Assembly (NCBI RefSeq): GCF_900142015.1
Contig: NZ_FQZN01000004.1
Coordinates: 1-64,000, forward strand
Direction: 5' to 3'
Length of the DNA stretch: 64,000 nucleotides
Origin: Bacteroides stercorirosoris
GTDB lineage: Bacteria > Bacteroidota > Bacteroidia > Bacteroidales > Bacteroidaceae
Part shown: piece by piece, positions 34,873 through 42,640 of the stretch
How positions within the stretch are numbered: the first letter of the stretch is position 1
How the letters are laid out: every line of letters begins with the position of its first letter
Notes under the pieces: model-generated
The model's database searches: none
Told to the model about the DNA's origin: nothing
The model's input: the letters and a program-made list of their open reading frames with translations, nothing else
Position numbers and translations under genes: made by a program

Positions 34873-36024
34873 TTATTTGTTAAACACGTTATTTACAAGG
34901 TTTACCGCCTCATCTTTTTTCTTATCCACTATCTTGGCATAAATGGTAGTAGTTTTCACCTGTGTATGTCCTAACAGTTTGCTTGTTGTGTACAAATCAG
35001 CCCCTAAAGTGAGCATCATAGTAGCGAAGGTGTGCCGGGCCGTGTGGAAAGTTATCGTTTTTGTAATACCGCTATTTTGTGCCCACGTTTTCAGTACTAC
35101 ATTGATATAAGTTGCATAAGGCAAATGAAAGATTTTATCAGTGTCCTTTGCATCGTCCCGGTTGGGCATCCACTTTAAAGCCTCATCAGACAAAGGCAAA
35201 TACAAAGTCTTTTGGGTTTTCTTCATTACAATCTTTACCCTGTATTGGCTACCGTCTAAAATAACATCGCCCCACGTCAAAGCCTGTATGTCACCTAATC
35301 TCAAACCACAAAAGCAACTGAACAAATAAGCCTGTTTGGTGGGTTCATTGATGCACTTGGAGGCTATCAGTAATTTAATCTCATCAACCGTCAAATATTC
35401 ACGTGTGCTTTCTGGTATCTTAATCCTGTCGTCTGGATTAATCTTTGTGATAGGGTTGTAAGGTATAATTTCTTCTTTTACAGCAAGGTTTAAGGCACAA
35501 TTCAAGCATCTAAAATAACCTGCTGTTGTTACTTTAGCCATTAGTTTGCCATCTTTTCTTTTGGCGTTATTCAGATAGTCGATAAAACCTAAACAATAAG
35601 ACTTATCAACTTCTTTCATTGTAACGGTATCGCCTTTGTATTTTATAAGGTGCTTTATTGCTTTGTCTATCTGGATATGAAAAGCGGCACTTTGCCCCGT
35701 TTTTAGTTTGTGGTCGCTATAATGCCTCATCCAGTCAATCAAAAGCATCTTGGAACGAGAGGTGTTTTTTGTTACTCCTGCCTCATCGTTTGTAAGTTCT
35801 ATAATCTTTTGTGCCTTAATAGCGTTTGCTGCCTGTAAGGTATTTGCATTTCTCGCCTTTGCCGTTTCATCCACTTCTGGAATGATATACAGCTTTAAAA
35901 ATTCATAGGTTCTTTTACCATCCTTGTAAATATCCAGATAGAGGCTTTTATTGCCATTGGATAGACTTTTTGCCCTTAGCTTGATAGGTTCTTTGGCTTT
36001 GAGGGCTTTTTTCTTCTTTGCCAT
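34873..36024 (-). CDS. Tyrosine recombinase / integrase
   Basis: 383-aa site-specific integrase of the Bacteroides element type. An arm-binding domain (about 1-90, beginning MAKKKKALKAKEPIKLR), a SAM-like core-binding domain (about 100-200) and the catalytic domain (about 210-383) are present. The catalytic residues can be seen: Arg in CFCGLRLGDIQALTW, His-x-x-Arg in FHTARHTFATMML, His in LGHTQVKTTTIY, and the nucleophile Tyr in that same segment (TTIYAKIV). It is intact and likely active. It starts next to the right-end arm sites. Confidence 0.92.
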   Translation of the reverse strand: MAKKKKALKAKEPIKLRAKSLSNGNKSLYLDIYKDGKRTYEFLKLYIIPEVDETAKARNANTLQAANAIKAQKIIELTNDEAGVTKNTSRSKMLLIDWMRHYSDHKLKTGQSAAFHIQIDKAIKHLIKYKGDTVTMKEVDKSYCLGFIDYLNNAKRKDGKLMAKVTTAGYFRCLNCALNLAVKEEIIPYNPITKINPDDRIKIPESTREYLTVDEIKLLIASKCINEPTKQAYLFSCFCGLRLGDIQALTWGDVILDGSQYRVKIVMKKTQKTLYLPLSDEALKWMPNRDDAKDTDKIFHLPYATYINVVLKTWAQNSGITKTITFHTARHTFATMMLTLGADLYTTSKLLGHTQVKTTTIYAKIVDKKKDEAVNLVNNVFNK

Positions 36025-36037
36025 AGCTATAATGTTG

Positions 36038-36217
36038 ATTTGTTACCACTGGCAAATATAGACATTTTTTGTTACTCGACAAATACAAGTAACAAACAAG
36101 TAACAAAAATAACTCAATAATTACCAAAAGAAAGACAAATCAAGCCTCATTTCCTATTGTAATAAATCACTCAAATAACTGATAATAATTGCTTTTAGTT
36201 GTAGTTTAATTGATATT
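36038..36217. other. Right end of integrated element: arm sites and candidate cores
   Basis: Direct GTAACAAA sites at 36089 and 36100 (11 bp apart) plus two inverted copies (TTGTTACC near 36038 and TTGTTACTCG near 36069) lie upstream of the integrase start. Candidate cores are ATTACCAA (36120-36127) and ATTGATATT (36209-36217), each matching the left end. The remaining AT-rich sequence to 36341 shows nothing else. Confidence 0.45.
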
Positions 36218-36341
36218 GGTTTTTGTAGTGTAGGTTATTGGCAATACCTATCATACTTGTTATCTTGTTTTGTATATTGATTTTGATATCTATGATTCTT
36301 GCTCCGTTTATAGATTAACAAATAATTTAAATTTTATATCT

Positions 36342-36536
36342 ATGGATCACAAATGTTATATAAATCAAATGGAAGATATACAAGTCCATATCTTAATATC
36401 GAATAAGATTGGTGTCAGAATTTGTTATTACAGAAAAATAATAAGAGTGTTGTTAGATGTATTATTAATACCACTAAGCATTCTTTTTTGCTATTTGCTC
36501 AGCATGTCTATTAAAAACTTTTACGCATACATATAA
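36342..36536 (+). CDS. Small hypothetical membrane protein
   Basis: 64-aa product from the ATG at 36342, with one strong hydrophobic segment near the C terminus (VLLDVLLIPLSILFCYLLSM, about 37-56). No family recognised. The frame also opens at 36270, adding 24 poor-looking residues. It is in AT-rich DNA just outside the element and 17 bp before the next gene; the two could be co-transcribed. Weak evidence of coding. Confidence 0.35.
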   Translation: MDHKCYINQMEDIQVHILISNKIGVRICYYRKIIRVLLDVLLIPLSILFCYLLSMSIKNFYAYI

Positions 36537-36552
36537 AATAGCTAAATATAAA

Positions 36553-37125
36553 TTGAATATGAAACAGAGTAATATCAAAATGGAAAAAAAAGGGGAGATT
36601 GCTATGGTTGAATGCCCTTCCTGCAACAGAGTTATCGAAGCACCAGCAAAATCCGATATCATTTTTGAGTGTCCTCATTGTCACAAAGAATTAATTACCT
36701 TTGATAAACATAAAGAGCAGCTACAAAAGCAATACAATAATAATATGAAGCAGAAGATGCAAGAATCCATAAAGCAGAAGAAGCAACTATTGATATGGGG
36801 ATGTATTATAACTTTTCTATGTCTGTTTGTTTACACTTCTATTATTGATAAACCAGATATGCATGCTATTTACATTATCACAAAGGATTATGATGCCGCA
36901 ATTAATGTGGAAGTTGAAAAAGCCTTAGTGAAAGCAGCCGTGGATGGTGACCGAATGAAAACCTTGGAAATAATAGGGAACAAACAAACCATCCATTTTT
37001 ATCAAGGAGATCAAGTAAAAATAACAAGAGATGTAGTACGAGGTTTTCCCGACCATTATAGGGTAGAAAGGCTTTCTGATGGAGCATCGGCTCTCATACC
37101 TGTAAAATATCTTGTAAAAAAATAA
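36553..37125 (+). CDS. Hypothetical protein: zinc ribbon plus membrane span
   Basis: 190-aa protein with an N-terminal zinc ribbon (CPSCNRVIEAP...ECPHCHKEL, about 19-45, two CxxC pairs), a Lys/Gln-rich helix (about 50-75), a transmembrane segment (LLIWGCIITFLCLFVYTSII, about 77-96) and an extracytoplasmic C-terminal region of about 90 residues (AAINVEVEKALVKAAVDGDR, QGDQVKITRDVV). Function unknown; this layout is common in uncharacterised bacterial proteins. It lies 25 bp upstream of the GIY-YIG-like gene. Confidence 0.6.
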   Translation: MNMKQSNIKMEKKGEIAMVECPSCNRVIEAPAKSDIIFECPHCHKELITFDKHKEQLQKQYNNNMKQKMQESIKQKKQLLIWGCIITFLCLFVYTSIIDKPDMHAIYIITKDYDAAINVEVEKALVKAAVDGDRMKTLEIIGNKQTIHFYQGDQVKITRDVVRGFPDHYRVERLSDGASALIPVKYLVKK

Positions 37126-37150
37126 TATATCAATTTGAAACATACATAAT

Positions 37151-37789
37151 ATGCCAATAACCATCAAACAATTAGTAGAAGAAGTCGGGTTGCCACCCAT
37201 TGCCATTAAAGTGGTAAAATGGAATACCCCGATTGATTGCAAAAAAGGAGGTGTTTATATCGTTTCTTTATCGGAAAATGCAGAGTTGAACAGGACGATA
37301 GAAGAGGTCCCTATTTCAATGACTATTTTAGAAGCTTGGATTCAGAAACTCGGTTACTTTACTATTGATAAAGAAGAAACTCGAGATGCTGAAGTTATAA
37401 AAGGAAGACTGGCTGAGTTTTGGATTCCCAATGAAAACATATTATATATCGGAAAAGCACCAATGCGAAAGTCAAGTGGCGGAATTGGTAATCGGGTTCG
37501 GGAGTATTATAAGACTGCTATAGGAGAGGCAGGACCACATGCCGGAGGACATTGGATAAAGATGCTCAAGAATTTGAATGACTTACACGTTTTTTATGTT
37601 GAATGTCCAAATTCCGGTTGTATTGAAGCTGATATGTTATCCAAATTTGGCGAGCTGGTTTCTGATAGTGTTAGAGAGAGGTTATTTACAAAGGGACCAA
37701 TACTTCCATTTGCTAATCTTGAGGGGGGAGAGGGAAAAGGAAAGAAAAAGCATGGATTGGGTCATATGAAGATAAAAAAACGTCCGTAG
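37151..37789 (+). CDS. GIY-YIG nuclease-like protein
   Basis: 212-aa protein that looks like a GIY-YIG endonuclease relative: KGGVYIVSL (GIY position), NILYIGKAPM (YIG position), then GGIGNRVREYY (Arg region), and a Glu in NSGCIEADMLSKFGE followed by LPFANLEG. An insert of about 60 residues separates the two motif halves. Such proteins can serve in repair, mobile elements or phage defence; its place in a variable AT-rich region fits the last two. It ends before a bidirectional terminator. Confidence 0.65.
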   Translation: MPITIKQLVEEVGLPPIAIKVVKWNTPIDCKKGGVYIVSLSENAELNRTIEEVPISMTILEAWIQKLGYFTIDKEETRDAEVIKGRLAEFWIPNENILYIGKAPMRKSSGGIGNRVREYYKTAIGEAGPHAGGHWIKMLKNLNDLHVFYVECPNSGCIEADMLSKFGELVSDSVRERLFTKGPILPFANLEGGEGKGKKKHGLGHMKIKKRP

Positions 37790-37832
37790 TTTTCTGGTTA
37801 GTTGTATGTTAAGTGAATGGCCGAGTCATTAG

Positions 37833-37890
37833 AATAAAAAGTGAACCCTAAAAAATCTATATCAGGATTTCTAAGGTTCACTTTTATTTT
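37833..37890. terminator. Bidirectional terminator
   Basis: AATAAAAAGTGAACC (37833-37847) pairs with GGTTCACTTTTATT (from 37875) with a small bulge; A and T tracts on the two sides suit termination from both the GIY-YIG gene and the convergent acyl-CoA dehydrogenase gene. Confidence 0.7.
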
Positions 37891-37924
37891 GATATTCTTC
37901 TAGATCTTATATTGCAGACCTCAA

Positions 37925-39631
37925 TTACTTGCGATAGCTTTCCAGCTCCTTAGCCTTGAACTTGCGGATGAAATTGAAGTGTTTTTCTACTTCAGCTTCA
38001 GCATAGTTCAGATAAACAACAGCTGATTTTGCGAACAACTCAGGTGCTTTGGTTGCATCCTGGATGAGAAGATGAGACATTACGCATACAGCTGCCATTT
38101 CGTAAAGACGGCGGGCTACGAAGTCCAAGAGTTCTTGGTTGGCGGCTTCTTTCGTTGCATTGGTGACAGCCTCGAACTTATTCGTCATCTCTTTCAGGCG
38201 ATCCATCAGCGGTTGCATTTCTTCACTGCAAGGAATTGTTTCATAATCACGGAGAGTAGCGGCATACGAACCGTTCGTTACGTAACGGATAGCGGCTACG
38301 GTCTGTAATTGAGTAGTGCCTTCATAGATGCTGGTAATACGTGCATCACGATAAATACGTTGGCAGGCATATTCCAACATGAAACCGGAACCACCATGAA
38401 TCTGGATACAGTCGTAAGCGTTCTGGTTGGCATATTCGGAGTTCATACCTTTTGCCAGCGGAGTGAAGGCATCGGCAAGTTTGGAATATTTCTTCTGTTC
38501 CTGACGTTCTTCCGGAGTCAGCTTGCGTTCGCGGGAGATATCTTCCAATGCTTTGTAGATGTCTACGTAGCGGGAAGTTTGGTATAACAGGGCGCGGCCT
38601 GCATCCAACTTAGCTTTCATGATGGCCAGCATGTCATATACTGCCGGGAATTCGATGATAGCTTTGCCGAACTGTTTACGGTCTTTTGCATAAGCCAGAC
38701 CTTCATTGTAAGCTGCCTGAGACAAACCTACCGATTGTGCGGCAATACCCAGACGGGCACCGTTCATCAATGCCATTACGTATTTAATCAAACCGAGCTT
38801 GCGGTCACCGCAAAGTTCGCATTTTGCATTCTTATAAACGAGCTCGCAAGTTGGAGAACCGTGAATACCTAATTTATTTTCAATGCGGCGCACGTCTACA
38901 CCACCTTCGCGCTTGTCGTAGATGAACATGGAAAGACCGCGGCCATCCTTTGTTCCTTCTTCCGAACGGGCCAGTACGAGGTGCAGGTCAGCGTCACCAT
39001 TCGTGATGAAACGCTTCACACCGTTCAGGCGCCAGCAATTTTCTTTCTCGTCGAAAGTAGCTTTCAGCATTACGCTCTGCAAGTCGGAACCTGCATCGGG
39101 TTCGGTCAAGTCCATTGACATGGTTTCGCCGGCACAGATGCGCGGAATGAAACGGCTGTGCTGATCTTCGTTACCGAATTCGTACAGCGTTTCGATACAA
39201 TCCTGCAAAGACCAGATGTTACCGAAACCGGCATCGGCAGCAGCCACGATTTCAGCACACATGGTGTACGGAGTGATGGGGAAGTTCAATCCACCGAAAC
39301 GGCGGGGCATGGTCATACCGTTCAGTCCGGCTTTCACCATGGCATCCAGATTCTGTCTTGTACCACTGGCATATTCCACGCGGCCGTTGGCACAGTGGGG
39401 ACCTTCTTCGTCCACGCCTTCGGCATTGGGGTTGATAATCTCTCCGGTGATTTCTCCGGTGATTTCGAGCACCTTATCGTATGAGTCCATCGCATCCGAG
39501 TAGTCCTGCGGAGCGTAGTCAAATTTGTCTTTATCTTCGTATCCGCGTTCTTTCAGCTCGCAGATACGTTCCATCATCGGGTTGTTCAGTTGGAACTTCA
39601 ATTCAGGAACTTCGGTATAAAAATTTGCCAT
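37925..39631 (-). CDS. Acyl-CoA dehydrogenase family protein
   Basis: 568-aa flavoprotein oxidising an acyl-CoA thioester and passing electrons to ETF. It has the FAD/substrate regions (MSMDLTEPDAGSDLQSVMLKA, about 172-192; KRFITNGDADLHLVLAR), AIDEFPAVYDM-like helices, and the catalytic-base region ARITSIYEGTTQLQTVAAIR (about 448-467). A longer C-terminal part follows than in typical 380-aa enzymes, as in many Bacteroidota forms. It lies downstream of tonB-like, etfA and etfB on the same strand with short gaps, forming one electron-transfer unit. Confidence 0.9.
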   Translation of the reverse strand: MANFYTEVPELKFQLNNPMMERICELKERGYEDKDKFDYAPQDYSDAMDSYDKVLEITGEITGEIINPNAEGVDEEGPHCANGRVEYASGTRQNLDAMVKAGLNGMTMPRRFGGLNFPITPYTMCAEIVAAADAGFGNIWSLQDCIETLYEFGNEDQHSRFIPRICAGETMSMDLTEPDAGSDLQSVMLKATFDEKENCWRLNGVKRFITNGDADLHLVLARSEEGTKDGRGLSMFIYDKREGGVDVRRIENKLGIHGSPTCELVYKNAKCELCGDRKLGLIKYVMALMNGARLGIAAQSVGLSQAAYNEGLAYAKDRKQFGKAIIEFPAVYDMLAIMKAKLDAGRALLYQTSRYVDIYKALEDISRERKLTPEERQEQKKYSKLADAFTPLAKGMNSEYANQNAYDCIQIHGGSGFMLEYACQRIYRDARITSIYEGTTQLQTVAAIRYVTNGSYAATLRDYETIPCSEEMQPLMDRLKEMTNKFEAVTNATKEAANQELLDFVARRLYEMAAVCVMSHLLIQDATKAPELFAKSAVVYLNYAEAEVEKHFNFIRKFKAKELESYRK

Positions 39632-39651
39632 AATCTTTTTATTGTTTTTAG

Positions 39652-40293
39652 TTATAAACGAAAATTGACGGGGATGGTGAAGTGCATGTTAACCGGATGT
39701 CCTTCTATCTTCCCGGGAGTGAATTTGTAAGTCATCGTCAAGAAACCTACCACTCTCATTGCTTCCTTGTCCAGTTCGGGACAAACACTCTTCACAACTT
39801 CTGCCATCTTAGGATTGCCTTCCTTGTCTATCGAACATTTTATGAGCACTAATCCTTGCTTTTTATCTTTTACGGCCTGCGGAGGATACTTGGTGTATTG
39901 GGCTATCAGTTTTGATAGCTCGGCATTTCCTCCGGGGAACTGAGGTAGTTCCATGTAAGGAATGAAGTCCAATTCTTTGCCATCAATATCATATAGATGC
40001 CCTTCGGAAAAATCGCCGTTCATGAGCTCCTCACGCTTCAAGGCTCCATTTTCATAATATTGCTTCAAGTTCAGCTTGCGCCCATTCTTGTAGGTCGATA
40101 TTAGCCGTATTTGCCCATTGGGATAATACTCTGTCCGTTGTCCTACCAATCTTCCGTTTTTATAGAAGCACACTATGCTGTCATTTCCGTTGGCGTATGA
40201 ATAGACGTGCTTGCCGTTTTTCGGAATTTTGTTCTGGGCATTCAGCATTCCGCATGCACAGAATAGGCATATAGTAATGATGACTCCCTTCAT
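39652..40293 (-). CDS. TonB C-terminal domain protein with MORN-like repeats
   Basis: 213-aa exported protein (signal peptide MKGVIITICLFCACGMLNAQ). The middle has short repeats of the type GRLVGQRTEYYPNGQIRLISTYKNGRKLNLKQYYENGALK (MORN-like/YwqK, about 48-88), and the last 85 residues form a TonB C-terminal domain (YPPQAVKDKKQGLVLIKCSIDKEGNP...KFTPGKIEGHPVNMHFTIPVNF). No membrane anchor beyond the signal peptide is seen. Its insertion between etfA (14-bp gap) and the dehydrogenase gene (21-bp gap) is odd. Confidence 0.85.
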   Translation of the reverse strand: MKGVIITICLFCACGMLNAQNKIPKNGKHVYSYANGNDSIVCFYKNGRLVGQRTEYYPNGQIRLISTYKNGRKLNLKQYYENGALKREELMNGDFSEGHLYDIDGKELDFIPYMELPQFPGGNAELSKLIAQYTKYPPQAVKDKKQGLVLIKCSIDKEGNPKMAEVVKSVCPELDKEAMRVVGFLTMTYKFTPGKIEGHPVNMHFTIPVNFRL

Positions 40294-40306
40294 TTCGTTT
40301 ATAAAT

Positions 40307-41326
40307 TTACTTACTGTTTTCTTTATAGTATTTAATCATTTTCGGAATGACTTCTTCCACCGTGCCGTTGATTACATAGTCGGCGATGGTGTTAATCGGA
40401 GCATTCTCATCATTGTTGACAGAGATGATGATGCCGCTCTCCTGCATACCGGCAATGTGCTGGATTTGTCCGGAGATACCGCAAGCGATATAAAGTTTCG
40501 GACGCACCGTAATACCAGTCTGACCGATCTGACGATCATGGTCGCAGAAACCGGCATCGACGGCTGCACGGCTACCGCCTACTTCGGCGTGGAGTTCTTT
40601 AGCCAGTTCGAACAACATATCGAAGTTCTCGCGGCTACCCATACCGTAACCACCGGCTACGACAATCGGCGCGCCTTTCAGGTTGTGTTTTGCTTTTTCC
40701 ACGTGGCGGTCGATGACTTTCACTATATAATCCGTAGTGGGTACATACTTGGCAACGTCGTGGTTGATAACTTCACCCTGATAGTTGGCATCGAGGATTT
40801 CTTTCTTCATCACACCTTCGCGAACGGTTGCCATCTGCGGGCGGTGTTCGGGGTTGACGATGGTTGCCACGATGTTACCACCGAAGGCGGGGCGAATCTG
40901 ATACAACAGGTTTTCATATGTTACGCCTGCTTTCTTGTCTTCGTGCTCGCCGATTTCCAGTGAAGTACAGTCGGCAGTCAGTCCGCTGGTCAGTGCGGAA
41001 GAAACGCGCGGACCAAGGTCGCGACCGATAACGGTGGCACCCATAAGGCAGATTTGCGGTTTTTCTTCCTTGAACAGGTTGATGAGTACAGAAGAGTGGG
41101 GCAGTGAAGTATAGGGGAACAAGCCCGGAGCGTCGAAGATGTGAAGACGGTCGACGCCGAAAGGCAATACTTGTTTTTCGATACCTGCAAGGTTAGTACC
41201 GGCAACCACGGCTTCCAGTTGGCAGCCCAGTTGATTAGCTAACTTGCGTCCTTTGGTAAGGAGTTCGAGACTTACTTCGGCAACTATGGTGCCTTCAATC
41301 TCACAATATACAAATACGTTATTCAT
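40307..41326 (-). CDS. etfA: Electron transfer flavoprotein alpha subunit
   Basis: 339-aa EtfA, carrying the FAD of the ETF heterodimer that accepts electrons from acyl-CoA dehydrogenases. The C-terminal FAD domain has GSRENFDMLFELAKELHAEVGGSRAAVDAGF (about 210-245), then RPKLYIACGISGQIQHIAGM and NDENAPINTIADYVINGT, all characteristic. It is 5 bp downstream of etfB and 13 bp upstream of the tonB-like gene, on one transcript. Confidence 0.95.
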   Translation of the reverse strand: MNNVFVYCEIEGTIVAEVSLELLTKGRKLANQLGCQLEAVVAGTNLAGIEKQVLPFGVDRLHIFDAPGLFPYTSLPHSSVLINLFKEEKPQICLMGATVIGRDLGPRVSSALTSGLTADCTSLEIGEHEDKKAGVTYENLLYQIRPAFGGNIVATIVNPEHRPQMATVREGVMKKEILDANYQGEVINHDVAKYVPTTDYIVKVIDRHVEKAKHNLKGAPIVVAGGYGMGSRENFDMLFELAKELHAEVGGSRAAVDAGFCDHDRQIGQTGITVRPKLYIACGISGQIQHIAGMQESGIIISVNNDENAPINTIADYVINGTVEEVIPKMIKYYKENSK

Positions 41327-41331
41327 AACTT

Positions 41332-42225
41332 TTATCCGATGGTGTGGTTAGCTAACAGTTCAACAATAAGATCTTCTACATCCTGGTCGCTTCCGGTCAG
41401 CGTGCGGCTTTCCTTGGCTTGGAAGGAGATGTTCTGAATGGCTTTCACTTTGGTGGGCGAGCCGCTGAGGCCGCATTGTTCCAGGTCGCCGTTGACGTCG
41501 GCCACACTCCATTCGGTGATGTTCAGATAAGGGTACTTCTCGTAGAGGTCGGCATAGGGCAGGACAGCGCCTTCTTTGGTGATGGTGGCTTTCTCCTGTG
41601 CACCGAGGGCGCGTTTGTACTTCTGTACCAGTTTGGCGTTGCGCGGACGGCAGGGTGCTGCGCTTCCGTTTACGGTGATGACGATGGGCAGCGGGCCTTC
41701 TACGGTTTCCACGCCTCCGTCGATATGACGTTTCACAACCACGCGTCCGGTGGTTTTTTCAACGTTCAGGATTTCTTCGGCATACGTAATCTGCGTCAGA
41801 CCGAGTTTTTCGGCAACCTGCGGGCCTACCTGGGCTGTGTCGCCGTCGATGGCCTGGCGTCCGCCGATGATGATGTCATACTCGCCTATCTTCTTGATGG
41901 CAGTGGCAAGGGCATACGAAGTGGCAAGGGTATCTGCACCGGCAAAAGCACGGTCGGTCAACAGATAACCATTGTCGGCGCCGCGGAACAGTCCTTCACG
42001 AATTACTTCGGCTGCGCGTCCCGGTCCCATCGTAAGGATGGTTACGGTGGAGCCCGGATGTGCATCTTTCAGTCGGAGGGCTTGCTCAAGGGCGTTCAAG
42101 TCTTCGGGGTTGAAGATGGCGGGGAGTGCCGCGCGGTTAATGGTGCCGTCGGCTTTCATGGCATCTTTCCCAACGTTGCGTGTGTCGGGAACTTGTTTAG
42201 CCAATACTACGATTTTCAAACTCAT
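41332..42225 (-). CDS. etfB: Electron transfer flavoprotein beta subunit
   Basis: 297-aa EtfB, the partner of EtfA. Family features include MSLKIVVLAKQVPDT at the start, FNPEDLNALEQALRLKDAHPGSTVTILTMGP, the AMP-binding region DIIIGGRQAIDGDTAQVGPQVAEKLGL (about 116-142) and the later PRNAKLV. It is somewhat longer than the 250-aa classical form. First gene of the etfB-etfA-tonB-like-acyl-CoA dehydrogenase operon, with a promoter box upstream at 42336. Confidence 0.95.
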   Translation of the reverse strand: MSLKIVVLAKQVPDTRNVGKDAMKADGTINRAALPAIFNPEDLNALEQALRLKDAHPGSTVTILTMGPGRAAEVIREGLFRGADNGYLLTDRAFAGADTLATSYALATAIKKIGEYDIIIGGRQAIDGDTAQVGPQVAEKLGLTQITYAEEILNVEKTTGRVVVKRHIDGGVETVEGPLPIVITVNGSAAPCRPRNAKLVQKYKRALGAQEKATITKEGAVLPYADLYEKYPYLNITEWSVADVNGDLEQCGLSGSPTKVKAIQNISFQAKESRTLTGSDQDVEDLIVELLANHTIG

Positions 42226-42335
42226 GTTATTAATATTTAGTATTAGTATTTTTCAATATGTCAGCGCCGGGAATAGGAGTAGGAGGTCATAAAGTCCAGC
42301 TACTGAAATTGTCCGGTTAACTAATTATCAGCGTG

Positions 42336-42365
42336 CAAAATTAGTCAAACTGTTTGTTCTGACAA
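42336..42365 (-). promoter_or_regulatory. Promoter of the etfBA operon
   Basis: On the minus strand TTG (42363-42365), 19 bp, TAATTTTG (42336-42343): a good -33/-7 pair about 110 bp upstream of the etfB start. The rest of the gap to 42550 holds no convincing gene. Confidence 0.65.
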
Positions 42366-42550
42366 GAAATGAGGGCAAAAAATGCACATACGGGGAAGTT
42401 TTGAGCAAAAGAAAGAGCATCAGAAGAGGGGGATTGCTCTATGAAAGTACAGAAAATACAGTATTGTGCACTTGAGAAATATACATTCCCGTAGGAGAGA
42501 ATTACAAGGATAAGTTTACGGAATATATTAATAGCAGGATGATGAAATGA

Positions 42551-42640
42551 GATTAGAGGTTAGTGATTAGTGATAAGTGATTAGTAGCTGCGCTATTACA
42601 CCGCATGGTACTAATCACTTATCACTAACCTCTAATCACT
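42551..42640 (-). terminator. Long hairpin with 7-bp internal period after peptidase gene
   Basis: A perfect 20-bp arm (42567-42586) pairs with 42609-42628; a further stretch pairs if a 7-bp tandem duplication (TTAGTGA) in the left arm is looped out. The right arm touches the stop codon of the peptidase gene (42640), so it is the likely terminator for leftward transcription. Confidence 0.65.

Larger units (their letters stand above)
31131..36217 (-). mobile_element. Integrated element with tyrosine integrase and rolling-circle initiator (about 5.1 kb)
   Basis: Six reading frames, all minus: integrase, unknown 226-aa protein, HTH/excisionase, unknown 174-aa protein, replication initiator, lipoprotein. 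Several overlap or are 1-4 bp apart. The DNA is AT-rich. GTAACAAA pairs mark both ends. There is no relaxase/MobA, no phage structural gene and no Zot-type ATPase, so it could be an inovirus satellite, a phage-plasmid-like integrated replicon or a mobilisable island using helper functions. Borders are provisional to about 100 bp. Confidence 0.6.

Noticed and set aside
29757..37924. tRNA gene as integration site of the element
   Set aside because: No tRNA cloverleaf or 3' tRNA fragment was recognised at either end.
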